The notes: generated by a model from the sequence alone, not told the origin. Counted from the first letter of the stretch, positions 1 through 6,532 are shown. The stretch is DNA of 9,602 nucleotides from Pseudomonadota bacterium (GCA_021805275.1 JAJZFQ010000170.1:1-9602), one strand, 5' to 3'. Program-made: numbers and translations.

Positions 1-1520
1 CACACGCCGAACGCGTAGATCGCGGTCCAGAAATTCTGCGCCATCGGACTCGGGTACAGATGCATCACGGCGATCCAGCCGCCCTTGATGCCCGGCGTTG
101 CGCGCGCCGGCAGCGTCAGGCCGTGATGCACGGCCGCCGCTGCGGTGCCGGCCAGCAGCCCCGCGAATGCGCCGTGCCCGCTGGTGCGCTTCCAGAACAT
201 GCCGAGCAGGAACGTGGCGAACAGCGGCGCATTCACGAATGCGAACAGCAGCTGCAGCAGATCCATGATGTTGTTGAAGCGATGAGTGACGTAGGCGGCT
301 GCGACCGAGAGCGCGATGCCGACCACGGTGGCCATGCGTCCGACCGTCAGATAGTGCGCATCGGAGGCCTCGCGACGGATGTACGCCTGGTAGATGTCGT
401 AGGTCCACACGGTATTGAAGGCCGTGACGTTGCCCGCCATGCCGGTCATGAAGCTCGCCATCAGCGCCGTCAGGCCGAGTCCGAGCATGCCGTTCGGGAA
501 GTACCGGCCCAGCATCAGCGGCACGACCATGTTGTAGTTGAGGTGCCCGTCGGCCTGACGCGGCAGCGTCAGCCCGCTCGCCCCGCCGTGCACCGTGGCG
601 GCAATGGCGATCATGCCCGGCAGGATCACCAGAAACGGGAAGAGCATCTTCGGGATCGCGGCGATCAGCGGCGTGCGTCGCGCCGAGTCCATCGACTCGG
701 CCGAGAGCGCCCGCTGCACGACCAGGAAGTCGGTGCACCAGTAGCCGAAGGACAGCACGAACCCGAGTCCCATGGCCATGCTGAACCAGTCGATGCCCAT
801 GGGGTTCTCATGCGGGCTGCCCATCACACTCCAGGTGCTCAGCCACGCGTCGGGCGCAAAACCACGCGAGCGGGCCACCGTGTGCAGACCGGCGACCAAT
901 CCCTGCCACCCGCCGACATCCTTCAGGCCAATCAGCACCAGGGGCGCGAAGCCGAACACGATGAGAAAGAACTGCAGCACCTCGTTGTAAATCGCCGAGG
1001 TCAGTCCGCCGAGGAAGATGTACACCAGCACGATGAGCGCCGAGAGTGACACGCTGGTGTTGAAGTCCCAGCCGAGCAGCAGGCGCAGCAGCAGCGCAAG
1101 GGCGTACAGTGAGATCCCGGAGGAGAACACCGTCATCACCGCGAAGGTGATGGCGTTCAGACCCCGGGTCTTCTCATCGAAGCGCAGCTTGAGGTATTCC
1201 GGTACCGAGCGGGCGCGCGAGCCGTAGTAGAACGGCATCATGAACACCCCGAGAAAGACCATCGCGGGGATCGCGCCCACCCAGTAGAACTGACTCGTGG
1301 CCATGCCGTACTTGGCGCCCGAGGCCGCCATGCCGATGACCTCCTGTGCACCGAGGTTCGCGGAGATGAACGCAAGCCCGGCGATCCAGGCGGGGATGGC
1401 GCGCCCGGAGAGGAAGAAGTCCGTGCTGGTGCGCATGGAGCGCTTCAAGGTCGCGCCGATCCCCAGCACGACCGCGAAGTACGTCCCCATGATGATCCAA
1501 TCGATCGCCTTCGGATGCAT
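1..1520 (-). CDS. Sodium:solute symporter (SSS family), SGLT-like sugar transporter, C-terminus outside window
   Basis: An inner-membrane protein expected to import a sugar or related solute together with Na+. The window shows 506 residues from the ATG at 1520; the frame is open at the left edge. Family landmarks are visible: an early membrane helix (residues 8-24), DFFLSGR (34-40), the conserved NLGAQEVIGMAASG stretch (55-68), VPEYLKLRFDE (106-116) leading into the intracellular loop, SAIYNEVLQFFLIVFG (175-190), GYWCTDFLVVQR (259-270), and the helix containing SFMTGMAGNVTAFNT (356-370), which occupies the place of the sodium-site helix. WKRTSGHGA follows at 443-451. The start is supported by a GAGGGG Shine-Dalgarno lying across the stop codon of the aldolase upstream, only 10 bases away, so the two are surely co-transcribed. 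Galactose is the likely substrate class from context, but residues known to bind galactose in vSGLT do not seem conserved, so the true substrate may be another sugar or a sugar acid. Confidence 0.93.
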   Translation of the reverse strand, partial: MHPKAIDWIIMGTYFAVVLGIGATLKRSMRTSTDFFLSGRAIPAWIAGLAFISANLGAQEVIGMAASGAKYGMATSQFYWVGAIPAMVFLGVFMMPFYYGSRARSVPEYLKLRFDEKTRGLNAITFAVMTVFSSGISLYALALLLRLLLGWDFNTSVSLSALIVLVYIFLGGLTSAIYNEVLQFFLIVFGFAPLVLIGLKDVGGWQGLVAGLHTVARSRGFAPDAWLSTWSVMGSPHENPMGIDWFSMAMGLGFVLSFGYWCTDFLVVQRALSAESMDSARRTPLIAAIPKMLFPFLVILPGMIAIAATVHGGASGLTLPRQADGHLNYNMVVPLMLGRYFPNGMLGLGLTALMASFMTGMAGNVTAFNTVWTYDIYQAYIRREASDAHYLTVGRMATVVGIALSVAAAYVTHRFNNIMDLLQLLFAFVNAPLFATFLLGMFWKRTSGHGAFAGLLAGTAAAAVHHGLTLPARATPGIKGGWIAVMHLYPSPMAQNFWTAIYAFGV

Positions 1521-1530
1521 GTGGGGCCCC

Positions 1531-2175
1531 TCAGGCGCGCCGGCTCGCGAGGTGGCGCGCCCAGGCGGCATGCAGCGCCTGGGCGCGCTCGCGCACGAGG
1601 GACGCGGCATCCCCCGCTTTATAGAGTGATCCGCCGACACCGATGCCCGCAGCGCCGGCCTCGAGCCAGCTGGCGAGGTCGTGGGCACCGGTCCCGCCCA
1701 CGGCCCAGACCCCGGCGCTGCGGGGCAACACCTCGCGCAAGGCCTTGAGGTAGACCGTCCCCACGGTGAGGGCCGGGAAGAGCTTCAGCTGCGTGGCGCC
1801 GGCGCGCAACGCGCAGAACGCTTCGCTCGCGGAGAAGAACCCCGGGAAGCTGTCGAGCCCGAGGTCCAGAGTCCGCCGGATGACGTCCGGATCGGTGTGG
1901 GGCGAGACCACGAGCCGTGCCCCGGCTGCGGCAGCCTCCTCGACGTCCTGCACCGTGAGCACGGTGCCGGCGCCGATCAGCGCCTGCTCGCCGAACGTGC
2001 GGGTCAGCCGCGCGATGCTCTCGAAGGGCTGAGGGGAGTTCAGCGGCACCTCCATCATGCGGATGCCGCCGTCGATCAGCGCGCGGCCGATATCGATCGC
2101 TTCCGCCGGCGTCACGCCGCGGAGGATGGCCATCACGGGCGGGGTTGCCGCACCGACCACGTGTCTCATCGTCAT
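1531..2175 (-). CDS. dgoA: 2-dehydro-3-deoxy-6-phosphogalactonate (KDPGal) aldolase
   Basis: A cytoplasmic class I (Schiff-base) aldolase that splits KDPGal into pyruvate and glyceraldehyde 3-phosphate, the last specific step of the De Ley-Doudoroff galactose/galactonate route (EC 4.1.2.21). The 214 residues match the usual length. Visible motifs are AILRGVTPAEA (16-26), MEVPLNSPQ (41-49) with the catalytic Glu42, GAGTVL (68-73), SPHTDP (91-96), the Schiff-base lysine Lys131 in QLKLFPA, and the phosphate-binding AVGGTG (158-163) and GIGVGGSLYKAG (177-188). The VPLNSP form is typical of the galactonate-type enzyme rather than the gluconate-type Eda, where a VTLRT-like sequence is usual. The frame extends upstream to 2325, but the ATG at 2175 is preferred: an AGGGGG site precedes it at good spacing and similarity starts there; a second ATG lies at 2169. 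It leads a two-gene unit with the symporter. Assignment to the KDPG branch is the main alternative. Confidence 0.92.
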   Translation of the reverse strand: MTMRHVVGAATPPVMAILRGVTPAEAIDIGRALIDGGIRMMEVPLNSPQPFESIARLTRTFGEQALIGAGTVLTVQDVEEAAAAGARLVVSPHTDPDVIRRTLDLGLDSFPGFFSASEAFCALRAGATQLKLFPALTVGTVYLKALREVLPRSAGVWAVGGTGAHDLASWLEAGAAGIGVGGSLYKAGDAASLVRERAQALHAAWARHLASRRA

Positions 2176-2251
2176 GTCATGCCCCCTGCAATGTCTGCAA
2201 CGCCACGCGCGCAGGTCTCCTGGCGCCCGCGGCGCGCGCGCCGAGCACACT

Positions 2252-2290
2252 GCGCGCGGGCGTCGGTCGACACGGCGTCGACATGCGCGC
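2252..2290 (-). promoter_or_regulatory. Possible stem-loop in the aldolase leader
   Basis: In the predicted untranslated leader, GCGCGC (2252-2257) pairs with GCGCGC (2285-2290), and inside it GTCGAC (2266-2271) pairs with GTCGAC (2277-2282) across a 5-base ACGGC loop, leaving an 8-base and a 2-base internal loop. It is about 75 bases upstream of the start codon. Such arms are easily formed by chance in GC-rich DNA, so this is only a suggestion. Confidence 0.25.
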
Positions 2291-2324
2291 CGGACCGGGT
2301 GCGCCGTCGGCCTGCCCCGCTTCA

Positions 2325-2352
2325 TTCATAAGATTAATATGCTTGAAGTCAA
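2325..2352 (-). promoter_or_regulatory. Candidate sigma-70 promoter of the aldolase-symporter unit, in an AT-rich island
   Basis: On the minus strand, TTGACT (2352-2347) and TATGAA (2330-2325) are separated by 16 bases, five and four matches to the consensus hexamers. The stretch is an AT-rich island in very GC-rich DNA. Between the hexamers sits CATA-N7-TATG (2327-2341), a small dyad that a repressor could bind. It would give a leader of about 145 bases before the aldolase start and separates this unit from the mutarotase gene upstream. Confidence 0.5.
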
Positions 2353-2392
2353 AAGTCTGCCCCCCGCATACCGGCACCCTCCCCCGAAGGCA

Positions 2393-3556
2393 TCACCGCC
2401 TCGCCGCGCCGGCGGTCGTCGTCGAGAAGGTATATACGATGGTGTTGCGGTAGACCTGGCCGGGATTCAGCCGCGCCGAGCCGAAGTTCGGATGATTTGG
2501 CGTGTCCGGGAAAATCTGCGGCTCGAGCACGAACGCATCGCCCTGGCGATAAATGTGCCCGGACGTGCCGACAATGGTGCCGTTGAGAAAATTGCCGCTG
2601 TAGAACTGCAGGCCGGGCTGATTCGACTGCAGCGTAAGCACCCGACCCGAGGCCGGATCGACGATCCGCGCCATCAGGCGCAACCCGGCAATCGGCCCGC
2701 GGCCGAACACCCAGTTCATGTCGTAGCCGCGGCCAAAGACCAGCTGGCGCGAGTGGCCGTCGAGGATGTCGCGTCCGATGGCCTTCGCAGTGCGGAAGTC
2801 AAACGGCGTGCCCGCCACGGGCCGGATCACGCCCGTCGGGATCTGGGTCGCGTCCGTCGGCGTGAAGTCTGCCGCCGGGATCATGAGGCGCTCATGGAGA
2901 ATGCTGCCGGAGCCCTCGCCCGAGAGGTTCCAGTAGGTGTGGTTGCTCAGATTCACGATCGTCGGGGCATTGGTCGTGGCCCGATAGCGGATGAAGAGCT
3001 GATTGCGGTTCGAGAGCGCGTAGGTCACCGTCACGGTGAGCGTCCCCGGATAGCCTTCCTGACCGTTCGGACTGACGTAGCGCAGAGTGACGCTGCCCAG
3101 AGCAGGGCCGCGGCGGACGCTGAGCACCGTCCATAAGCGCCGATCGAATCCCTTCGTGCCGCCATGCAGTGAGTTCGGACCGTCGTTGATCGGCAGCTGG
3201 TAGAGATGGCCGTTCAACGTGAAGCGACCCTTGGCGATCCGGTTGGCGAACCGCCCGACGGTAGCCCCGAAGTACGGATCGGATTTGCTGAGATAGCCGC
3301 GCAACGTGCGGTACCCGAGCGCGACGTCCGCGAAGTGTCCGTTGCGATCCGGGGTGAGAATCTCCTGCACCCGTGCACCGTAGGTCAGCAGCCGGACCGT
3401 GATCCTCTGCCGATTGCGCAGCGTCAGCGCATACACGGCTCTGCCATCCGGCAGGTGCCCGAATACCGACTGAGTCACCGTCACGGCATAACTCATCGGC
3501 GTCCCCGCAGCCCCCAGCAGAGCCGTGGCCGCAACGGCGTAGTACATGTGTCGCAT
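2393..3556 (-). CDS. galM: Aldose 1-epimerase (galactose mutarotase), exported
   Basis: Interconverts alpha and beta anomers of galactose and other aldoses (EC 5.1.3.3). The 387-residue product from the ATG at 3556 begins with a Sec-type signal peptide: short basic start, hydrophobic stretch YYAVAATALLGAAG (5-18) and a likely cleavage after SYA (residue 24), so it should act in the periplasm or outside. The body is a complete mutarotase beta-sandwich: TYGARVQEI (58-66), GRFANRI (101-107), NSLHGG with His131, SNHTYWNL with the catalytic His206, GYDMNWV (278-284) with Asp279, and LEPQIFPDTPNHPNF (344-358) with the catalytic base Glu345. The residue after the conserved Asp is Met280, where many relatives have His. 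An AGAGGA Shine-Dalgarno supports the chosen ATG; the frame runs further upstream to 3748 but that stretch shows no similarity. It lies 207 bases after the ABM gene, so it may have its own promoter; a TACAAT at 3671-3666 is the best, weak, -10 candidate. Confidence 0.93.
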   Translation of the reverse strand: MRHMYYAVAATALLGAAGTPMSYAVTVTQSVFGHLPDGRAVYALTLRNRQRITVRLLTYGARVQEILTPDRNGHFADVALGYRTLRGYLSKSDPYFGATVGRFANRIAKGRFTLNGHLYQLPINDGPNSLHGGTKGFDRRLWTVLSVRRGPALGSVTLRYVSPNGQEGYPGTLTVTVTYALSNRNQLFIRYRATTNAPTIVNLSNHTYWNLSGEGSGSILHERLMIPAADFTPTDATQIPTGVIRPVAGTPFDFRTAKAIGRDILDGHSRQLVFGRGYDMNWVFGRGPIAGLRLMARIVDPASGRVLTLQSNQPGLQFYSGNFLNGTIVGTSGHIYRQGDAFVLEPQIFPDTPNHPNFGSARLNPGQVYRNTIVYTFSTTTAGAARR

Positions 3557-3763
3557 CTCGCCATCCTCTATGAAGGTGGCCGCGAGCGCAGCGATGCCGC
3601 CCGAGCAACCGAACGCCCGCGCACCGCCTCGCTGCACACCGCTGCCAGAAGCTCTCCCCGTGGCTATTGTAATGACCTCGGCAGCACAATGCAGAGCGCC
3701 GCCGACGCCCCCCCTAGGGCCGCGCATGTCCACTGCAGACGCAGTCACGGCCGCAACGGATGA

Positions 3764-4066
3764 TCAGGCGAAATGAAACAGCTGACGGCAGACCGTATTG
3801 ACCTGGCTCCCCGGGACGATGCAGGCATCGGCGGCCCGGCGCCACTCGGCAAAATGCGCCGCCGCACGATGCGCCTCGAGCGCCGCCTCATCGTCGTAGA
3901 GTTCGTAGAAAATGAACTGCGTCGGCTGCTTCGCGTCCTGCGTGACGTCGAAATACTTGCAGCCGTGCTCGCGCGTGAAGGTGTGCTGCGCGTTCTGGCG
4001 GATCGCGGCGAGAAAGCACTCCAGCTGCTCCGTGCGCACTTCGAGCCTGACGATGAGCGCGATCAC
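3764..4066 (-). CDS. Antibiotic biosynthesis monooxygenase (ABM) domain protein, putative quinol monooxygenase type
   Basis: A 100-residue single-domain protein of the dimeric alpha+beta barrel fold, in the same broad group as YgiN and LsrG. The conserved framework is visible: an opening strand IALIVRLEV (2-10), a helix to about residue 29, REHGCKYFDV (32-41) in place of the usual EPGCLRYDV, and FIFYELYDDEAALEAH (51-66) followed by AHF (70-72). Members act on quinones or related small molecules, degrade autoinducers, or have no known enzymatic role, so the function here is open. The start is a GTG whose first four bases, GTGA, also hold the TGA of the dehydrogenase gene upstream; this overlap, with an AGGA site just upstream, makes the start secure and implies translational coupling. 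A longer frame reaching 4201 overlaps the dehydrogenase and shows no family similarity, so it is discarded. Confidence 0.88.
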   Translation of the reverse strand: MIALIVRLEVRTEQLECFLAAIRQNAQHTFTREHGCKYFDVTQDAKQPTQFIFYELYDDEAALEAHRAAAHFAEWRRAADACIVPGSQVNTVCRQLFHFA

Positions 4067-5145
4067 GGAGGTCCTCGCTCCGTCGGGACGGATGCGGCAT
4101 GGATCGGCGGCATCGGGACACCGGATTGCGTCGCGAGTCCCCAGAGCGTCGCCCAGGTCTGCTCCGGGATCGAGAGGCCCTGCGTGCCGCTCTTGGCGCA
4201 CTGGCGCGCCTCGATCTCCCCGGGGAAGAAGATCTCATCGATTCCGGCCGCACGGGGGGCCGCTTTCACCTCATCGATGAGTCGCTCGAGCCGCTGCTCG
4301 AACTGCGCGCGCGGCATCAGCGCGTCGATCTGGATCGTGATGAACAGGTGCCCGCAGCCGCTGATGCGGTCCGGAACATACGGCCCGGTCACCGCCGCGC
4401 CGAAGGCGCTCCCGGTCAACACCCCGGCGAGCACGTCCATCATGAACGTGATGATGTAGCCCTTGTGTCCGGCCATGGGCTGGATCAGTCCCTGCAATGC
4501 CGCCTGCGCGTCGGTGGTCGGAGCACCGAGTTCGTCCGTGGCCCAACCGGCCGGAATCGCCTCCTCGCGCTGCGCGGCCGCGTAGATCTTGCCGCGGGCG
4601 ACCGCGGTGTTGGCGATATCCATGACGACGATCCCACGTGCCCCGGCCGGGGCGGCAATGGACCAGGGATTGGTGCCGAGCATCTTCGTCCGACCGCCCC
4701 ACGGCGCCATGGCCGGACTCGCATTCGTCGCCAGAATGCCGATACAGCCCTGCTGCGCGCACTGGCGCGTGAAATAGGCCGCAGTGCCGAAATGATTGGA
4801 ATTGCGCACCGCTACGACACTTACACCGTGCGCCTGCGCGCGGGCGACTCCCACTCGGGTCGCCTCCTGCGCCAGAACCTGGCCGATGCCATCATGGCCG
4901 TCGATCACCGCGACCGCACCGTTGTCGAGCACGAGTTCCGGGCGCGTCACCGCCGTCATGACACCGCTGCGCAGTCGCGCCATATACCACGACAGACGCA
5001 ACATGCCGTGAGAGACGTGGCCCCACTGCTCCGCGGTGACCAGCGTGTCGGCGAGCAGCCGAGCATCCGCGGTCGGCACGTCGGCATGCATCAGCACTGC
5101 GGCCCCAAAGCGACGCAGCGCGTCGGCGTCGATCGATCGGTTCAT
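4063..5145 (-). CDS. Malate/L-lactate dehydrogenase family (Ldh_2) NAD(P)-dependent oxidoreductase
   Basis: A full-length 360-residue member of the family that includes AllD ureidoglycolate dehydrogenase, YiaK diketogulonate reductase, sulfolactate dehydrogenase and NAD malate dehydrogenases. All reduce or oxidise a 2-keto/2-hydroxy acid (or cyclic imine) with a nicotinamide cofactor in an unusual non-Rossmann fold. Family marks are in order: VSHGMLRLSWYM (44-55) with the catalytic-type His46; VRNSNHFG (113-120) with His118; ATNASPAMAPWGG (139-151) and LGTNPWSIAAP (156-166) at the cofactor site; MDIANTAVARGKI (175-187); PMAGHKGY (223-230); and IFFPGEIEARQ (305-315) near the C-terminus. The ATG has GAGGG just upstream and lies where family similarity starts. 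The neighbouring sugar genes suggest a sugar-derived 2-keto acid as substrate, but no step of the standard galactose route needs this enzyme and sequence alone cannot name the substrate. It is coupled to the ABM gene through a 4-base overlap. Confidence 0.92.
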   Translation of the reverse strand: MNRSIDADALRRFGAAVLMHADVPTADARLLADTLVTAEQWGHVSHGMLRLSWYMARLRSGVMTAVTRPELVLDNGAVAVIDGHDGIGQVLAQEATRVGVARAQAHGVSVVAVRNSNHFGTAAYFTRQCAQQGCIGILATNASPAMAPWGGRTKMLGTNPWSIAAPAGARGIVVMDIANTAVARGKIYAAAQREEAIPAGWATDELGAPTTDAQAALQGLIQPMAGHKGYIITFMMDVLAGVLTGSAFGAAVTGPYVPDRISGCGHLFITIQIDALMPRAQFEQRLERLIDEVKAAPRAAGIDEIFFPGEIEARQCAKSGTQGLSIPEQTWATLWGLATQSGVPMPPIHAASVPTERGPP

Positions 5146-5235
5146 GGGCCCTCATCGGTGCGCCGCAGCGCACTGGCATCGCACCGCGCCGCTTGCGTCT
5201 CGAGTTCCGGTGTCACCCGGCCAGTCCCCGGCAGT

Positions 5236-5679
5236 CTACCCGATGGGCGGCGCGCCGAGCGCGCGCGGTCCGAGCGACGGCCTGCGCTCACCGGGGCGCG
5301 AAGGGCGCCTGCAGCGCACCCTCAAGAGAGACGGGGCCGGAGTCCGCCACACACAGCGCCAGGAGAGCAGCTCAGACCCGTGGCTGACCGAAGGGCGCAC
5401 GGTGAGCATCGGCACGGCCGCCGCCGGGACGAAGGCCCCCGCAGGGATGAGGGTTCCGCCGGTCCGCTCCACGACCATCGTTGCCCGTCCCAGTAGAGGG
5501 GGACAGGGCACACCGATGGCGTGCGGGAGTGCGATGCACCCCTGCGGACCGCGCAGGAACTCCGCTCACCCGAGCGGGATGACGCCCAATTCAAGGATGA
5601 GTCGAAGTGGGATCGCAAACCAAGGGGCGGGCAGCGGCAGAGGCTCACTCGCGAATTTCTTCGGCACCGCGGATCTCAT
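5236..5679 (-). pseudogene. TGA-interrupted reading frame of unknown product (or 37-codon peptide gene)
   Basis: On the minus strand an ATG at 5679 follows a perfect AGGAGG (5690-5685) at 5 bases. The frame runs 37 codons with a hydrophobic stretch (WFAIPLRLILELGVIPLG at its end) to TGA at 5568-5566. The same frame then continues without another stop to TAG at 5238-5236, about 147 codons in all, including segments such as CIALPHAIGVPCPPLLG and GTLIPAGAFVPAAAVPML that look protein-like. The last 30 or so codons are arginine/proline-rich and look like non-coding GC-rich DNA. It begins 47 bases after the TetR stop, same strand. I do not recognise the family. Readings: a true 37-residue peptide; a gene broken by one nonsense change (TGG to TGA would do it); recoding of TGA; or chance. 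No opposite-strand frame here looks better. The remaining 90 bases before the dehydrogenase (5146-5235) show nothing I can name. Confidence 0.35.
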
Positions 5680-5726
5680 CCAAACCTCCTGAGCACTACG
5701 CGCGCGGGCCGTCGTCGCCGCGGCGT

Positions 5727-6317
5727 TCACTGGCCGGCCGGTGCGAGCAGCGCCAGGACCGGCGCGGTCGCACCCTCAAGGAGCGCCTTCTCCGGACGCA
5801 CGCGCGCCAGTACGCGCAGGCCCATCAGGACAGTCGTGAGGCTGCGAGCCAGATTGCGCGCGCTGAGCGCCGCATTGATGGTGCCGTCCACCTGACCTGC
5901 CCGCGCGCACCTGAGAAAGAAGGATTCGATGCGCTCGAAGACCTCGGTGATCGCGGCGCGCACCTGTGCATCATGCGGTGCAAGTTCGAGCGCCGAGTTC
6001 ACCACCATGCAGCCCTTGTGCTGCGCATCGCCGAGCGAACGCTGCACCGTATCCTCGACGAATCCCTCGATCGCCTGCCGCGGCGGCAGCCTCTCGAAGT
6101 GGCGCAGACGTGCATTGATGCCAGTCTCGATGTAGTGCTCAAATGCGATGCGAAACAACGTCCGTTTGTCGCCGAACGCGTTGTAGAGGCTGGCGGCGGT
6201 AAGGCCGGTCTCCTCGAGCAGCTCCTTGATCGAGGTCGCCTCGTAGCCGCGCGTCCAGAAGCAGCGGATCGCCGCCTCGCGCACCGCTTCTGGATCGAAT
6301 TCTCTCGGTCTTGCCAT
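5727..6317 (-). CDS. TetR/AcrR family transcriptional regulator
   Basis: A 196-residue one-component repressor. The N-terminal DNA-binding domain is clear: MARPREFDPEAVREAAIRCF (1-20), WTRGYEATSIKELLEETG (21-38), and the recognition helix region LTAASLYNAFGDKRTLF (39-55). The C-terminal ligand-binding part is all helical and contains KGCMVVNSALELAPHD (101-116), a segment common in this TetR subgroup, with Cys103. The ATG at 6317 starts exactly at the conserved MARPREFD, so it is preferred over an in-frame TTG at 6332 that adds five residues. It is divergent from the DUF1993 gene, with a 256-base spacer carrying a palindromic AT-rich site, so it probably represses itself and that neighbour. 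Whether it also controls the sugar block to the left cannot be told from the sequence. The inducer is unknown. Confidence 0.92.
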   Translation of the reverse strand: MARPREFDPEAVREAAIRCFWTRGYEATSIKELLEETGLTAASLYNAFGDKRTLFRIAFEHYIETGINARLRHFERLPPRQAIEGFVEDTVQRSLGDAQHKGCMVVNSALELAPHDAQVRAAITEVFERIESFFLRCARAGQVDGTINAALSARNLARSLTTVLMGLRVLARVRPEKALLEGATAPVLALLAPAGQ

Positions 6318-6367
6318 GTCGTCGTCCGCCAAACGATACCGCGCGAGTCGTACCCGTTCGCACGGCC

Positions 6368-6396
6368 ATGCAATTTTATAATGATTATTCTATAAT
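6368..6396 (+). promoter_or_regulatory. Candidate promoter region of the DUF1993 gene with two TATAAT boxes
   Basis: Two perfect -10 boxes, TATAAT, lie at 6377-6382 and 6391-6396. No strong -35 is present: ATGCAA at 6368-6373 sits 17 bases before the second box with three matches. A weak -35 is compatible with a regulated or activator-assisted promoter. The leader would be about 165-180 bases long. Confidence 0.45.
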
Positions 6397-6397
6397 T
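6372..6397. promoter_or_regulatory. Imperfect 26-bp palindrome, candidate TetR operator between divergent genes
   Basis: Ten of 13 base pairs match around the centre at 6384/6385, with AATT at both ends. Nested in it is the perfect ATAAT-G-ATTAT (6378-6388). It is the only strongly AT-rich stretch in the 256-base spacer and overlaps the promoter elements of both genes, the position expected for a repressor operator. TetR-family operators are usually dyads of about this size. Confidence 0.55.
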
Positions 6398-6400
6398 CAA
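6373..6400 (-). promoter_or_regulatory. Candidate promoter of the TetR gene
   Basis: On the minus strand TTGAAT (6400-6395) and TAAAAT (6378-6373) are 16 bases apart, four and five matches to the sigma-70 consensus. It would start transcription about 50 bases before the TetR ATG. It overlaps the palindrome and the plus-strand TATAAT boxes. Confidence 0.5.
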
Positions 6401-6532
6401 GTGCGTCGCACCGCCGGACTGCTGTCGCAGCGATGTCTCGGCTGGTCGCAGGATGCACAAAACGTCATATAGGCAAAGGCATCATTCCCGCAACGAGACG
6501 AACCGCGCTCATGCGGGAGCACGGCCCGCACC

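Noticed and set aside
60..1049. Long plus-strand open frame
   Set aside because: It is antisense to the symporter; its Arg/His/Gln-rich translation has no family features.
2230..2243. Perfect palindrome CGGCGCGCGCGCCG
   Set aside because: A run of alternating C and G, which is expected by chance in this composition.
2177..2377. Minus-strand 66-codon frame upstream of the aldolase
   Set aside because: Its start overlaps the promoter hexamers and it has no ribosome-binding site or family features; it lies within the leader.
2057..3136. Plus-strand open frame of 359 codons
   Set aside because: It crosses the aldolase start, the promoter island and the mutarotase gene on the other strand; composition is typical of an antisense shadow in GC-rich DNA.
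4099..5496. Plus-strand open frame of 465 codons, the second longest frame in the window
   Set aside because: It is antisense to the Ldh_2 gene, whose family motifs are unambiguous, and no protein-like motif appears in it.
5036..5692. Plus-strand frame over the gap at 5146-5726
   Set aside because: Its end looks somewhat natural, but it starts antisense to the Ldh_2 gene, has no good start signal and no recognisable family; the minus-strand frame with AGGAGG is the better candidate.
6318..6332. Upstream TTG start for the TetR gene adding five residues
   Set aside because: The ATG at 6317 coincides with the conserved start of TetR proteins and TTG is a rarer start.
5607..6395. Plus-strand open frame of 262 codons
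   Set aside because: It is antisense to the TetR gene and runs into the operator region.
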